Source of the DNA: Verrucomicrobiota bacterium
GTDB lineage: Bacteria > Verrucomicrobiota > Verrucomicrobiia > Opitutales > Puniceicoccaceae
Direction of reading: 5' to 3'
DNA length: 64,000 nt
NCBI GenBank assembly: GCA_038744685.1
Contig: JBCDMB010000010.1
Location: 1 to 64,000, forward strand
A program made the translations under genes and the position numbers. The notes under the pieces were generated by a model. It worked only from the letters and a program-made list of their open reading frames with translations, was not told the origin of the DNA and did not search any database. Positions 9,345-18,655 of the stretch are shown in pieces. The stretch's first letter is position 1; each line of letters begins with the position of its first letter.

Positions 9345-9577
9345 ATCTGTGGTAATTGCTTAGAAGATTGATCACTAATTAAAAGCTGGCACCAGACCGT
9401 AGCTGCACTCTTGCAGAAATTATCAATGAGGCCGTGTGAGTCAGTCTGGCGGCGCAAGCGAAAAATAGGGCGCAATCCAGTCCAATTCGTCCACTCAGGA
9501 CTTTCCGCAGATCCGGTATGTGTTCGGGCGTCGACCTCAACCATTCGGCGTCACTACTGGAATCGATGAAAGAGTGA
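9345..9577 (+). pseudogene. vapB antitoxin remnant
   Basis: No open frame remains, but three fragments line up with a VapB antitoxin. EDxSLIKSWHQT (frame of 9363, with TGA at 9369) resembles the N-terminal helix. TLAEIINEAV (9407-9436), in a second frame, ends at TGA 9437. The same frame then reads SPIRPLRTFRRSGMCSGVDL and HSASLLESMKE to a TGA at 9575-9577, matching the family tail G-VDLD-SA-LLD-M. So at least one frameshift and two nonsense codons are present. The last stop overlaps the ATG of the downstream vapC remnant (TGATG), the usual vapBC coupling. Confidence 0.6.
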
Positions 9578-10005
9578 TGTTCCTTCTTGACGTAAATTCA
9601 TTGGTTCATGCTCACCGGGAAGATGCCGATCAACACCTTCCAATCAATGAATAGCTCATGAAGGCACTTGCCAGGGGAAACGATGTCGACGTCAGCGAGC
9701 TAGTGCTTGGTGGGACGCTGCGTATTCTGACTCACCCCAAGGTATTCCAGAATCCAACGCCACTCCCAGAAGCGGTCGACTTCATCGAAGATTTCCGTGC
9801 TCGCCCCACGGTTCACATCCTTTCGCCGGGTGATCCGCACTGGCCAATATTCGTCACACTTTGCCGGAAGTACGAAGCGCTGGGCAATCTAGTGCCTGAT
9901 GCCTATCATGCCGCGCTGGCAATCGAGCATGGCTGCCATTGGGCCTCGCTGGACCGGGGGTTTGCTCGGTATGAGAGCCTCGAATGGGTTCACCCACTGG
10001 ATTAG
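9577..10005 (+). pseudogene. vapC PIN-domain toxin, inactivated by one in-frame stop
   Basis: Translation from ATG 9577 gives MFLLDVNSLVHAHREDADQH and stops at TAG 9652-9654. The same frame continues as LMKALARGNDVDVSELVLGG and onward through LRILTHPKVF, NLVPDAYHAALAIEHGCHW and SLDRGFARYESLEWVHPLD to 10005. Together these form a complete PIN toxin of the VapC 'FLLDVN...LRIVTHP' type with all four acidic positions kept. Relatives commonly have tryptophan at the stop position, so a single TGG-to-TAG change is the simplest explanation. The downstream half (9658-10005) is open and could be miscalled as a gene. Confidence 0.75.
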
Positions 10006-10045
10006 CGAGAACAGTAGGAAGGAAGAAACGACTTTCTTCGGTCCT

Positions 10046-10426
10046 TTACGCTTTGGGGGAGACTTTCGGGAGGGTCAGGTAGCGGAGGAATACCCTCAGC
10101 GTGCCTAGAAACATTGCTGTGAGGAGAAAGGCGACGAACTTTTTGGATTCGTCCCCTCCCAGGTAAGCCTGCCAGGAAACCCATGAGCGCCATGTCGAGG
10201 CGGCAAGGACAATGATCAGGGTTACGCCCGCGCCGATCCTTGCCACTCGGAACTTTCTTTTCCAGAGCCAGGACCAGAATATGTGGATGCCTCCGAAGAA
10301 GCCCCCAGTAGCAAGTGCGGTCTGTGCTTTCGTTGGATTATTCAGGTAGCCAGCAACCCCAATCGCCACCAAGAAGATCCCGTAGCACAAGAGAGTGAAG
10401 GAAAAGCTCCGAACCTTGCGGGGCAT
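10046..10426 (-). CDS. small four-helix membrane protein, possibly TMEM14-like
   Basis: About 126 residues with four hydrophobic segments (near residues 8-27, 34-50, 62-80 and 98-115) and basic termini. The GGFFGGIHIFWSW stretch recalls small TMEM14-type proteins, but I do not firmly recognise a family. It follows sufT in the same direction and may be the last gene of the SUF transcript. I chose the ATG at 10426; a TTG at 10447 would add seven residues. Function unknown. Confidence 0.6.
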   Translation of the reverse strand: MPRKVRSFSFTLLCYGIFLVAIGVAGYLNNPTKAQTALATGGFFGGIHIFWSWLWKRKFRVARIGAGVTLIIVLAASTWRSWVSWQAYLGGDESKKFVAFLLTAMFLGTLRVFLRYLTLPKVSPKA

Positions 10427-10437
10427 ATTGTCGAAGT

Positions 10438-10459
10438 CAGATTTCAAATTTGAGATCTG
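10438..10459. repeat. 22-bp near-perfect palindrome after sufT
   Basis: The half-sites CAGATTTCAAA and TTTGAGATCTG are inverted copies with one mismatch in 11. The palindrome lies between the sufT stop and the ATG of the small membrane protein. It could be an operator, an mRNA-end structure or a dispersed repeat unit. Confidence 0.4.
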
Positions 10460-10464
10460 AAATT

Positions 10465-11016
10465 CTAAATCAGGCCCAGCTCCATCTTGCCAGTCTCGGA
10501 GATCATGTCCTGATTCCAGGGCGGATCCCAGACGATATCCACTTGCGCTTCTTCAACTCCCGGCACCTGAACCACTTTGTTGCGGGCGTCCTCGGCAATT
10601 GAAGGACCCATTCCGCAGCCCGGAGCGGTCAAAGTCATCGCTACGTTTACTTTGTAACCCCCGTCATCGCGCTCGAGGCTTTCCATGCTGTAAACCAACC
10701 CTAGGTCTACAATATTCACTGGTATTTCCGGATCGAATACCTTTTTAAGCTGTGACCAGATCGCCTCCTCATCCGGTGGACCTTCGCCGGATGCCTCAGA
10801 AGAACCAAAGTCGGTGACTTCAGGCTCTTCTCCGAGTGCGTCGGCGTCTTCACCGCCAATTCGGAACATCCCGTTTTCAGTCATGATTGTATAATTACCC
10901 CCCAAGCGATGGGTGATTGTTACACGGGATCCTTCCGGCAGCTCCATCGATTCGCCATGGGGAATCAACGTCGCTTTGACGTCACGGGAAAGGATACGGT
11001 CAGTCTCCTCGATCAT
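10465..11016 (-). CDS. sufT: SufT, Fe-S cluster assembly/maturation factor (DUF59/MIP18 domain)
   Basis: About 183 residues. The C-terminal DUF59 domain ([24 protein letters not shown]) has the conserved DPEIP and a following [20 protein letters not shown] segment with the functional cysteine. The N-terminal part ([20 protein letters not shown]) is the extension that defines bacterial SufT. SufT helps mature Fe-S proteins, mainly the [4Fe-4S] class. The ATG at 11016 has GAGG about nine bases upstream and lies 13 bp after the sufD stop; a TTG at 11043 would overlap sufD. Confidence 0.9.
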   Translation of the reverse strand: MIEETDRILSRDVKATLIPHGESMELPEGSRVTITHRLGGNYTIMTENGMFRIGGEDADALGEEPEVTDFGSSEASGEGPPDEEAIWSQLKKVFDPEIPVNIVDLGLVYSMESLERDDGGYKVNVAMTLTAPGCGMGPSIAEDARNKVVQVPGVEEAQVDIVWDPPWNQDMISETGKMELGLI

Positions 11017-11029
11017 TGCAGGAATCCCT

Positions 11030-12433
11030 CTACGCCGAAGCAACCGCCTGGAGTTGCTTCTTTGCGAATTTCTCCCGGATCAGCTCCCTCAAATTCTCTT
11101 CCATTTCGGCGCTTTCAAACTGTTCAATGACCTCTTCAAAAAACCCGAAAACCATAAGCTGCTGCGCTATGGTCTTGGGAATCCCGCGCTGGAGAAAATA
11201 AAACAGCTCTTCGCGATCCAGCTGTCCCGTAGTTGCACCGTGACTACACTTCACATCATTCGCCTCGATTTCCAATCCCGGAAGCGAATTCGCTTGAGCC
11301 GTCTCGTTCAGTAAGAGGTTTCGGTTGGTTTGGTAGGCGTCTGTCTGCTGCGCGTCTTTTGCTACCTTGATCAAACCTGAAAAGATGGTCCGGCTGTGAT
11401 CCATCAACGCGTTCTTGTAGAGGAGGTCCGAAACAGCGTTTGGCGCGTTGTGGATCTGCAGGGTTCGTTGGTCGAACTCCTGATCGTTCTCTGCAATCGT
11501 AAGTGAGTAGAGCTTCACGTCTGCCCCGGACCCGTTGATGCGCACCTCGTTTTCGAAGCGGGATCGCCGGCCTCCGAGATTCAGATTGATCCCACGAACC
11601 GAGGTATCTCGATCCACGTTGTTGGTATCCAACTGAAAAGCGACTGACTTCTCGTTGTAGTTCTGAACCGTTTTGCGGAAGATCCGTGCACCCGATTCTG
11701 CAAACACATTCCCTACCGAGCAGCCAAATCCCTCACGGTCATCGAACAAAGACTGATGAACGTCGACGACCGAGAACCTGCTGTTTTCTCCACCGATGAC
11801 GAGGATGTGGGGGAAAGTCGCAGTTCCGGGTGCCGACTGCCAGTGGTCGACTACAAATGGCTTTTCAATCTCAACATTCTTGGGAACATAAAGGAAGTAC
11901 CCTGTCTCCGAGTAAGCGTTGTGAAGCGCGTGAAATTTTTCGGATCCTAGATCTGTCGACTCTTGGAAAAGGTATTGCTCTACGAGGTCGCGGTGTTTCT
12001 CGAAAGCTTCCTCAAGAGGGAGGAAAATCACCCCTCGGCTCAGGGTCTCCTCGTCCAAATTGTCGCGATGTACCAAGAAATTATCCACAAAAATGAATCT
12101 TCCCGAAAGAGCACCAACGACATTCGAGCGCTTGACTGCCTCAGCAACCACCTCCTCAGAAGGTTTCTCCGCCAGCTGGTAAGAAGAAAGCTCGAAATCG
12201 ATCCGTTTGGAAAAACGCCAATGCTCGTCCCGACTCTTCGGCATCGGAAGATCCTGAAACTTTCTCCAAAACTCGATTTTCCAATCCTTCCACACCGTAG
12301 GCAGAGTTGAGGCGGAAAGATGCCGTTCGAAGGAGGCCTGATCATCAAGGCCGGTCGCGTCCATTGCTAGGTCTGAGACTGCAGTTGTCATCGTGTTGGT
12401 TTGAACTGTTTCCATGGTATTCCCTGTGCTCAT
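11030..12433 (-). CDS. sufD: SufD, Fe-S scaffold complex subunit
   Basis: A 467-residue beta-helix protein of the SufBCD complex. The C-terminal family motif is clear: [20 protein letters not shown] followed by [11 protein letters not shown], including the conserved Cys-His pair. The N-terminal 110 residues are variable helical sequence, as in other SufD proteins. It forms a heterocomplex with SufB and the ATPase SufC in the cytoplasm. The ATG overlaps the sufB stop as ATGA, so translation is coupled. No sufS/sufE/sufU desulfurase gene is present in the window. Confidence 0.95.
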   Translation of the reverse strand: MSTGNTMETVQTNTMTTAVSDLAMDATGLDDQASFERHLSASTLPTVWKDWKIEFWRKFQDLPMPKSRDEHWRFSKRIDFELSSYQLAEKPSEEVVAEAVKRSNVVGALSGRFIFVDNFLVHRDNLDEETLSRGVIFLPLEEAFEKHRDLVEQYLFQESTDLGSEKFHALHNAYSETGYFLYVPKNVEIEKPFVVDHWQSAPGTATFPHILVIGGENSRFSVVDVHQSLFDDREGFGCSVGNVFAESGARIFRKTVQNYNEKSVAFQLDTNNVDRDTSVRGINLNLGGRRSRFENEVRINGSGADVKLYSLTIAENDQEFDQRTLQIHNAPNAVSDLLYKNALMDHSRTIFSGLIKVAKDAQQTDAYQTNRNLLLNETAQANSLPGLEIEANDVKCSHGATTGQLDREELFYFLQRGIPKTIAQQLMVFGFFEEVIEQFESAEMEENLRELIREKFAKKQLQAVASA

Positions 12434-13836
12434 CCTACCGAACCCTCCATTTCCATATCGATTAACCGTTTCAATTCGACGCTGTACTCCATCGGGAATT
12501 GGCGCACGAGATCGTTCACAAATCCGTTTACCGCAAGGCTCATAGCCTCCCCTTCTGACAACCCTCGCTGCATCATGTAAAAGATCTGCTCTGCGCTCAC
12601 CTTGGAAACACTTGCCTCATGCTGCACAGAGTTCCCTTCGCCTTGAACATTGATCGCCGGATAGGTGTCGGTCCGGCTGTTCGTGTTGATCAACAACGCA
12701 TCGCATTCGGTGTTGTTCTTGCAGCCCTTGAGGTGCTCCGGCATCTGCACAAGCCCTCGGTAGGTCGCCCTACCCTCTCCCACAGATATGCTCTTGGAGA
12801 TGATGTTGCTGCTGGTTTCATCCGCTTGGTGAACCATTTTCGCTCCAGTGTCCTGATGCTGGCCATCATTAGCCAATGCGATGGAAATGACTTCACCACG
12901 GGCTTTTCTGCCCTTCAGGACTACGCCGGGATATTTCATGGTCAGCCGCGAGCCGATGTTACAATCGATCCACTTGACTTCGGCTCCCTCTTCAGCCCAT
13001 GCCCGCTTTGTGACCAGGTTGAAGACATTGTTGGACCAGTTCTGAACCGTAATGTATTGGATCTTCGCACCTTTGAGTGCAACAAGCTCAACCACCGCGC
13101 TATGGAGAGTGCTCGTCTCGAACTTAGGTGCAGTGCAGCCCTCCATGTAAGTTACCTCTGCGCCTTCGTCGGCGATGATCAGCGTCCGTTCGAACTGTCC
13201 GAAACTTTCGGCGTTGATCCGAAAATAAGCCTGAAGGGGCTGCTCTAGTTTCACGCCGGGAGGGACGTAAATAAAACTACCTCCGCTGAAGACGGCACTG
13301 TTCAGCGCCGCAAATTTGTTGTCGTTAGTCGGGATGACCTTTCCAAAAAACTTCCTGAAAATCTCCGGATGCTTGTCGAGTCCTTCTGACGACCCTACAA
13401 AGATCACCCCTTCTTTCTCCAAGGAATCCTGCATACGGGAGTAGGCTGCCTCGCTGTCGAATTGGGCCTCTACACCCGCGAGGAACTTTCGCTCTTGTTC
13501 TGGAATCCCGAGGCGCTCAAACGTCTCTTTCACCTCATCGGGGACTTCTTCCCAAGACCGACTGGGAACCTGACCCTGGGAAAGATAGTAACGGATGTTC
13601 TCGAAAACGATGTTTTCCAGGTCTTTAGTCGCCCAGTGGGTCGGCATCGGGAGACGGTTGAAAACCTTTAGGGCTTTCTTTCGGAACTCATTGATCCAGG
13701 CCTCCTCGCCTTTCGCCTCGGAGATGTAGTCGATCGTCTCCTCGGAAAGCCCCGTCCCCGCGTCGTATTCATACTCGACGTCGTAGCGGAAGTTCCCCTT
13801 CTCGCGATCTATATCGATTGCTTCGGTTTCGTTCAT
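12430..13836 (-). CDS. sufB: SufB, Fe-S scaffold subunit
   Basis: A SufB protein of about 468 residues (from the ATG at 13836), the scaffold on which Fe-S clusters are built. Hallmarks include [60 protein letters not shown] and the C-terminal [40 protein letters not shown]. An in-frame TTG at 13896 would add 20 residues and overlap sufC, so I prefer the ATG, which opens [16 protein letters not shown]. It lies 49 bp downstream of sufC and overlaps sufD by 4 bp. Confidence 0.96.
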   Translation of the reverse strand: MNETEAIDIDREKGNFRYDVEYEYDAGTGLSEETIDYISEAKGEEAWINEFRKKALKVFNRLPMPTHWATKDLENIVFENIRYYLSQGQVPSRSWEEVPDEVKETFERLGIPEQERKFLAGVEAQFDSEAAYSRMQDSLEKEGVIFVGSSEGLDKHPEIFRKFFGKVIPTNDNKFAALNSAVFSGGSFIYVPPGVKLEQPLQAYFRINAESFGQFERTLIIADEGAEVTYMEGCTAPKFETSTLHSAVVELVALKGAKIQYITVQNWSNNVFNLVTKRAWAEEGAEVKWIDCNIGSRLTMKYPGVVLKGRKARGEVISIALANDGQHQDTGAKMVHQADETSSNIISKSISVGEGRATYRGLVQMPEHLKGCKNNTECDALLINTNSRTDTYPAINVQGEGNSVQHEASVSKVSAEQIFYMMQRGLSEGEAMSLAVNGFVNDLVRQFPMEYSVELKRLIDMEMEGSVG

Positions 13837-13885
13837 GGCTGCTTTTTTCCCATTCGGTTCCAGATTTTGTCTCGTTCGGCTGAGC

Positions 13886-14644
13886 TCAGCCAGCAACCGC
13901 CAGCTCTTCCCGAACCCATTCGTATCCCTTGTTCTCGAGCTCGACGGCTAGATCCTTATCGCCGGTTCGGACGATTTTTCCTCCATACATGACATGCACC
14001 TTGTCCGGCACTATGTAGTCGAGTAGTCGCTGGTAGTGGGTGATTACCAAGATACCTCGATCCGGCCCTCGCATCAAATTCACTCCGTTCGAGACAACTT
14101 TAAGGGCATCGATGTCCAATCCACTATCGGTTTCGTCCATCACACAGTAAGAGGGCTCCAGCATGGACATTTGGAGGATTTCACATCGTTTCTTTTCCCC
14201 ACCCGAGAACCCCTCATTGACCGAGCGAGATGAGAACTTCCGATCAATCTCCAAGAGATCCATTTTCTCGTAGAGCTTCTTGTAGTAGGCAGGAGCGTCG
14301 AATTTATCTTCGTCGTCCTGCCGGGCCTGCAATGCTGCCCGGATGAAGTTTGCAATGGACACACCGGGGATCTCCAGTGGGTATTGGAACGCTAGAAAAA
14401 GTCCCGCTCTCGCAATCTCGTCAATTTCTTCGCCGAGGATTTCTTCGCCGTCCATCAAGACGGAGCCACTCTCCACCTCGTAGTCCTCATGGCCGGCGAG
14501 AACCTTTGCCAAGGTACTCTTTCCCGTCCCGTTAGGACCCATTAAAGCATGCACTTCCCCCTTGGGCACGGTAAGAGAGAAATCCCGGAGGATTGATTGG
14601 TCCGCAATCCCGGCGTTTAGGTTTTTAATTTCAAGTTGGCTCAT
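13886..14644 (-). CDS. sufC: SufC, ATPase of the SUF Fe-S assembly complex
   Basis: A 252-residue ABC-type ATPase. Walker A is GPNGTGKST, the signature is FSGGEKKR and the Walker B region ([15 protein letters not shown]) has the SufC-specific form. It powers conformational change of SufBD during cluster assembly. The open frame extends 39 codons upstream into the regulator gene, but the family begins with [13 protein letters not shown] at ATG 14644. It lies 7 bp after the fur-like gene. Confidence 0.96.
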   Translation of the reverse strand: MSQLEIKNLNAGIADQSILRDFSLTVPKGEVHALMGPNGTGKSTLAKVLAGHEDYEVESGSVLMDGEEILGEEIDEIARAGLFLAFQYPLEIPGVSIANFIRAALQARQDDEDKFDAPAYYKKLYEKMDLLEIDRKFSSRSVNEGFSGGEKKRCEILQMSMLEPSYCVMDETDSGLDIDALKVVSNGVNLMRGPDRGILVITHYQRLLDYIVPDKVHVMYGGKIVRTGDKDLAVELENKGYEWVREELAVAG

Positions 14645-14651
14645 GGTTATT

Positions 14652-15119
14652 CTACTTGGAAACAGGTGTGTGTGGAGAAAGTTGGTTATCTTCCGCTGAG
14701 GTCCCGGCGACACTGATCTCAACATGCTCGGCACGGAGGCCATCCGGGAGTTCTTTTTCAATCAAGCCGCGGATTTTATCGGAGAGAACGACATCAAAGA
14801 TGTTCCCCGTCCGGCGGCAGAGGAAGTGCGCAAAGTGCCGGCTGCCTTCATTCAGGGGGCAATACCGGGAAGACTGCCTCTGGAAATTGAGCTGGCGGAC
14901 AAGACCTGCTGCCACAAAGGACTCAAGGCAGTTGTAGACAGTCGCTAGAGAGACCCCTGCCATTTTTTTCTTCGCTCTCTCATGGACCAGCTCCGCGGTC
15001 GGGTGGTCCGTCTCCTCGTCAATTACCTCGTAAACGACTTTCCGCTGCCGAGTAGGACGCAGTCCCGCGTCAGCGAGGAGCTGACCGATCGATATTGTCT
15101 CTGAGTTGGAAGTTGACAT
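14652..15119 (-). CDS. Fur-family transcriptional regulator of the SUF operon
   Basis: About 155 residues. A winged-helix domain ([56 protein letters not shown]) is followed by a dimerisation part with [17 protein letters not shown]. In Fur/PerR/Zur the last stretch normally holds a structural CxxC; here it is C101-x-x-T104, and no second CxxC follows, so the usual structural zinc site seems lost. Histidines of the sensory region (H95, H98) remain. As first gene of the operon it probably autoregulates and controls sufCBDT in response to iron or Fe-S status (inference). ATG 15119 chosen; the TTG/upstream extension lacks family similarity. Confidence 0.85.
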   Translation of the reverse strand: MSTSNSETISIGQLLADAGLRPTRQRKVVYEVIDEETDHPTAELVHERAKKKMAGVSLATVYNCLESFVAAGLVRQLNFQRQSSRYCPLNEGSRHFAHFLCRRTGNIFDVVLSDKIRGLIEKELPDGLRAEHVEISVAGTSAEDNQLSPHTPVSK

Positions 15120-15173
15120 TGGTTGTGTGAAACGTGACCGAACTGGAGTCGGCATTTTCAAAATCGCAACTAC

Positions 15174-15202
15174 AATAGACTTATTTTTATTATTATTCTA
15201 AA
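15174..15202 (-). promoter_or_regulatory. candidate operator/promoter of the SUF operon
   Basis: A very AT-rich run in the 120-bp divergent gap between the fur-like gene and the LMW phosphatase. Read in the SUF direction it begins TTTAGAATAATAATAA and ends TAAGTCTATT; its outer bases TAGA...TCTA are inverted. This recalls Fur/PerR boxes (TTAGAAT-type half site) but is not a full consensus. It also supplies -10-like sequence. Confidence 0.35.
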
Positions 15203-15239
15203 AACTTCGTGGTTTTCTCCAGTTTTTACCCACCTTTCG

Positions 15240-15683
15240 ATGCCTGCTGTCCTCTTTATTTGCACTGCCAACTACTACCGCTCGCGATTCGCTGAATCCG
15301 TCTTCAACCATTTGGCTAACCGTAAAGGCCTCGATTGGAGGGCTTTTTCGAGGGGAATTATTCCAGAAGAAGCACCGGAGGGCCTATCTCCCCATGCCGC
15401 GAATGGTCTGAAAATTGTCAAGGTAGACCCTGAATTCATCTCAAAGACAAAGACCCCCCTTAGCGAAAGCGACTTCACGGCGGCAGATCGCATCATCGCA
15501 CTGAAGAAAGACGAGCATGAACCCATGCTCACCGAGCGGTTCGCCGATTTTGTCAATCGAGTCGAGTTTTGGGATGTCAGCGACATTCCGCTGGTCTCCC
15601 CTCCGCAAGCCATGTTGCAGATCAAGGAGGGCGTGGAAAAGCTTATCGAGGAGCTTGAGGCACAGTCAAAACAGACGGAATGA
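15240..15683 (+). CDS. low-molecular-weight phosphotyrosine-phosphatase-like protein
   Basis: A 147-residue member of the LMW-PTP/arsenate-reductase superfamily. The P-loop CTANYYRS matches C(x)5RS directly after the first beta-strand (VLFI). FWDVSDIP near residue 115 holds the acidic residue expected as general acid, and NRVEFW precedes it. Substrate (protein phosphotyrosine, arsenate or another phosphoester) cannot be decided. It overlaps the NUDIX gene by ATGA, so the two are translationally coupled. Confidence 0.82.
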   Translation: MPAVLFICTANYYRSRFAESVFNHLANRKGLDWRAFSRGIIPEEAPEGLSPHAANGLKIVKVDPEFISKTKTPLSESDFTAADRIIALKKDEHEPMLTERFADFVNRVEFWDVSDIPLVSPPQAMLQIKEGVEKLIEELEAQSKQTE

Positions 15684-16141
15684 AGTGGATTCGCCATGCC
15701 TGCCGGGCGGTTATCATCCGAAACCACCGGTTGCTAGCGATTAAAATGTGTGATCGCAGCGGCATATTTTACGTCCTACCCGGAGGAGGTCAGATCCACG
15801 GAGAAACGATGCGGGAAGGTCTCGTTAGGGAGTGCCGAGAGGAAATCAACCTCGATGTTCGCGTGGGCAGACTGCTGTACGTCCGCGAGTATATTGGTAG
15901 AAACCACAACTTCTCGAAATTCCACCGCGACTTCCATCAAGTGGAAACCGTGTTTTCCTGTTCCATTCCCGAGGACGCTGAGCCTTCTCCCGGCACCGAA
16001 ACGGATCGCAAACAGATCGGCATAGAATGGCTGGACCTCAAGACCCTCACCTCGGTCAGATTCCTTCCCACAGATGCCGTTTCAGTGATCCAGAAAGAAC
16101 TGGAACTAGAAAACGATCTCTATCTCGGGGATATCAATTGA
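15680..16141 (+). CDS. NUDIX hydrolase
   Basis: A 153-residue NUDIX protein. The box runs from GGGQIHGETMREGLVRECRE into EINLDV, satisfying Gx5Ex7REUxEExGU apart from N replacing the last glycine. It hydrolyses nucleoside-diphosphate-linked substrates, with specificity unknown. The LYVREYIGRNHNFSKFHRDFHQVETVFSC segment is typical of the ADP-ribose/nucleotide-sugar-like groups, but that is weak evidence. Coupled to the upstream phosphatase gene. Confidence 0.88.
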   Translation: MKWIRHACRAVIIRNHRLLAIKMCDRSGIFYVLPGGGQIHGETMREGLVRECREEINLDVRVGRLLYVREYIGRNHNFSKFHRDFHQVETVFSCSIPEDAEPSPGTETDRKQIGIEWLDLKTLTSVRFLPTDAVSVIQKELELENDLYLGDIN

Positions 16142-16249
16142 ATTTCTGCTTTTCCGGCAGGGATTCACTCGAAATTCAAGGTCGCGGCGACATCCCTGCG
16201 GGAGAGGTGGAAACTCGGCGCCGTGAGACAGTGATCGAGAGGAGTCTCC

Positions 16250-16852
16250 CTACCAAACCAAGAATCCCTGGTATCCTTTTATCGCCCAAACCGAGGCGTT
16301 CGAAACGGCATGAGCGACGAAGCATGGGAGCAGCGAATGGCTCTTGTTACCAAACGAAAAGCGAACCACATAAAACCATAGACTATTCGCGAAAACGGCG
16401 GCGGTGCTAAAAACGCCTTTTGCCGTCCACTCAATCGAGAGCTTCCCCTCTTCCCAAGTCCACAGGTAAGGGTGGATGACCGCGAAAAGAAATGAAAAGG
16501 TAACAACACTTCCGACCAGCCAAGCTTTTCCCTTTTGGTCGATCACCAAGTAACCCCTGAACACCAACTCTTCAATCACAGCTGCTGCCAAGAGCGGGAC
16601 TATAGCGATTGCCGCCAATTCGGACTGCTCTGCTGTAAGTCCGAGGAGACTCTCGCCCCAAGTCTCGAGAAGCGTGATGACTAACCCTCCAGCACCCGCG
16701 ATCAATACTGTGCGGGTCGGAGCGAGGGTCGCGCCAGGAAACCCGGTCTGGCTTTTTGAACGCACATCCGAAGCCCACAAATACAAGACCACAAGCGCAG
16801 CAGCACCATAAAAAAGACCCATCACCCATCCGCCTGGTTGCAGAAAGTTCAT
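16250..16852 (-). CDS. CPBP-family intramembrane glutamic protease (Abi/CAAX)
   Basis: About 200 residues with six to seven membrane segments. Motif 1 is EELVFRGYL (EExxxR), motif 2 is FAVIHPYLW (FxxxH) and motif 3 is FVAHAVSNASVW (HxxxN-like). Eukaryotic relatives process CAAX proteins; bacterial ones have varied roles such as maturation of secreted peptides or bacteriocin self-immunity. The ATG at 16852 is preferred to a TTG four codons upstream. It is a single gene, converging on the NUDIX gene, with 108 bp between them holding nothing recognised. Confidence 0.88.
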   Translation of the reverse strand: MNFLQPGGWVMGLFYGAAALVVLYLWASDVRSKSQTGFPGATLAPTRTVLIAGAGGLVITLLETWGESLLGLTAEQSELAAIAIVPLLAAAVIEELVFRGYLVIDQKGKAWLVGSVVTFSFLFAVIHPYLWTWEEGKLSIEWTAKGVFSTAAVFANSLWFYVVRFSFGNKSHSLLPCFVAHAVSNASVWAIKGYQGFLVW

Positions 16853-16937
16853 CCTAGCAATCAAGCGAACGCCGGTTGCTATGGGAAGGGAAAAGCACTA
16901 CCACTCATCCGGTCAGCCTCTGGCCGTCTCATCGCCT

Positions 16938-17714
16938 CTACTGGACCAGGCGTTTTCGGATCCGGTGAAACGCGACCGCTCCGAGTACGAGTGTGAACGC
17001 CAAAAGGATGGTGCCATGCCAAAGGTAGGTAACAAAAACTCCATTACCCCAGACCGTCATCTGAATCAGTCGCACTCCATGATAAAACGGTGAAAACTGG
17101 ACCACGTATTCAAGGACGGGAATCCCAGACACCGGGAAGAATATCCCCGAAAGATAAAAGATCGGGGAGATTAGGAAGGAGTATATGGTTTGAAACTGGT
17201 TGATGTTGCGAACGAAAGACGAAGCGATCAATCCGATCCCGCCGCAAGATAAAGAGACCAGTCCGGCAAGAAGCGGGCACCAGACCAAGGCCGCTGGATT
17301 GGGCAGCAATCCAAAAGCCAACAAGACAATGGAAACCCCCAAGGCCATCAGAGCTGCACGAATAAACACCCAAATAAACTCACCGAGGATCACCTCGTTG
17401 ACGCCGATGGGGGTTGTGAGCATGGCCTTGAAAACCGACTCGAATGTCAAGGTGACGTAGAAACCATAGCTACATTCAAAAAATGCGGTGAACAGGGCTA
17501 TCGTTGCGATCATGCCTGGAGCCAAATACCCGGCATAGCTCAATCCATCGATTTCGCCTATGAATGGGGACAACCCAAATCCCAAAGCCAGAAGGATCAG
17601 GGCTGGGTCCGCGATACTAGGAGAAATATTGGCCAAAAAATCCTTGCGGTACACCGTCCAGTTGCGGACTACCACCTGCCATGCCAATCGCAAACTCTCA
17701 GAAACCATTGTCAT
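16938..17714 (-). CDS. ABC-2 type exporter permease, NodJ-like
   Basis: A 258-residue integral membrane protein with six helices. GYLAPGMIATIALFTAFFECSYGFYVTLTFESVFKAMLTTPI and SPIFYLSGIFFPVSGIPVLEYVVQFSPFYHGVRLIQ are typical of the NodJ/DrrB branch. It partners with the ATPase whose gene overlaps its start by 17 bp. Substrate unknown; relatives export lipo-oligosaccharides, polysaccharides or drugs. A second ATG (17708) two codons in is equally possible. Confidence 0.9.
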   Translation of the reverse strand: MTMVSESLRLAWQVVVRNWTVYRKDFLANISPSIADPALILLALGFGLSPFIGEIDGLSYAGYLAPGMIATIALFTAFFECSYGFYVTLTFESVFKAMLTTPIGVNEVILGEFIWVFIRAALMALGVSIVLLAFGLLPNPAALVWCPLLAGLVSLSCGGIGLIASSFVRNINQFQTIYSFLISPIFYLSGIFFPVSGIPVLEYVVQFSPFYHGVRLIQMTVWGNGVFVTYLWHGTILLAFTLVLGAVAFHRIRKRLVQ

Positions 17715-18627
17715 CCTCTTCCAATACTCGACCTGTCAGTTTCAGGTAAACGTCTTCCAGGTTAGTCGGCCGGAGCTGGCGGGCCTCAAGACCCACTTCT
17801 TTCTGCAGTTCAATTAAATCATCGAATCTGGGTGCCCGGACGCAGAACTGTTCGCCCTGAGGGTAGATCTCCCAGTCCGCATTTGCAAAACGGCGCAGGG
17901 TGGCCTCGCCCTCTCCCGGAAAAATACCCACGTATCCGGGTGTTTCCCGATCAATCAGTTCTCTCGGTTTTCCGTTGGCTACGAAACGCCCGTTGTTCAT
18001 GACCACAATGCGGTCGCAGAGTGCTTCTGCTTCGTGCATGTAATGAGTAGTTACCAGGACTGTCCTACCTTCTTTTCGCAGGTCCGCGACCGTATCCCAA
18101 AGCAAATGACGGACAGAGGGATCGAGACCTGTCGTTGGCTCGTCGAGGATTAGTAGTTCCGGGTTAGACAGTAGGGCACGAACGAAAGTGAGCCGTCGCT
18201 TCATTCCACCCGAGAGGGTCCGAATTTCCGCATTCCGTTTCTTGTCCAAGGCCATGTAGCCCAGTAATTCCTCGATCCTCTTCGTCGAGTTCGCTCTCCC
18301 CAAGCCCTCAAACCTCGCGTAGAGCTGCATGTTCTCCACTACCGTAAGCCCCTCGTCGAGAGCGTTTTCCTGAGGAACAACCCCTATTCTCCGTTTGATT
18401 GCACGATCATCTGAGGCGGGATCGAGTCCAAAAACCAAGAGCTCGCCGGACGTCCGTCTCACCACTCCATAAAGGCACCCGATAAAGGTAGACTTTCCCG
18501 CTCCGTTCGGACCCAACAAACCAACGCAATCTCCCCGACCAACCTCCAGCTCGAAGCCTTCCAGTGCTGTAAATGAGCCAAATTTCTTGGTCACATTTTT
18601 AGCTCGTATGACCGTATCCGATAACAT
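17698..18627 (-). CDS. ABC exporter ATP-binding protein, NodI-like
   Basis: A 309-residue ATPase. Walker A GPNGAGKST, Q-loop VVPQENALDEGLTV, signature LSGGMKRRL, Walker B LLILDEPTTGLDP and the H-loop TTHYMHEAEAL are intact. The NodI-type layout, the 'RRLTFVRALLSNPELLILDEPTTGLDP' spacing and the C-terminal extra domain support pairing with the NodJ-like permease in an exporter. The shared, overlapping transcript makes this a two-gene transporter. Confidence 0.92.
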   Translation of the reverse strand: MLSDTVIRAKNVTKKFGSFTALEGFELEVGRGDCVGLLGPNGAGKSTFIGCLYGVVRRTSGELLVFGLDPASDDRAIKRRIGVVPQENALDEGLTVVENMQLYARFEGLGRANSTKRIEELLGYMALDKKRNAEIRTLSGGMKRRLTFVRALLSNPELLILDEPTTGLDPSVRHLLWDTVADLRKEGRTVLVTTHYMHEAEALCDRIVVMNNGRFVANGKPRELIDRETPGYVGIFPGEGEATLRRFANADWEIYPQGEQFCVRAPRFDDLIELQKEVGLEARQLRPTNLEDVYLKLTGRVLEEDDNGF

Positions 18628-18655
18628 CCGCCGAAGAGCCCGTTACTCGTATCTT

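Noticed and set aside
9332-9544. 70-codon minus-strand frame
   Set aside because: It lies opposite the vapB remnant, has no recognised motif, and the plus-strand fragments match an antitoxin better.
12081-12089. TTATCCACA (DnaA box) inside sufD
   Set aside because: Isolated copy in coding sequence with no AT-rich flank or neighbour box; likely chance.
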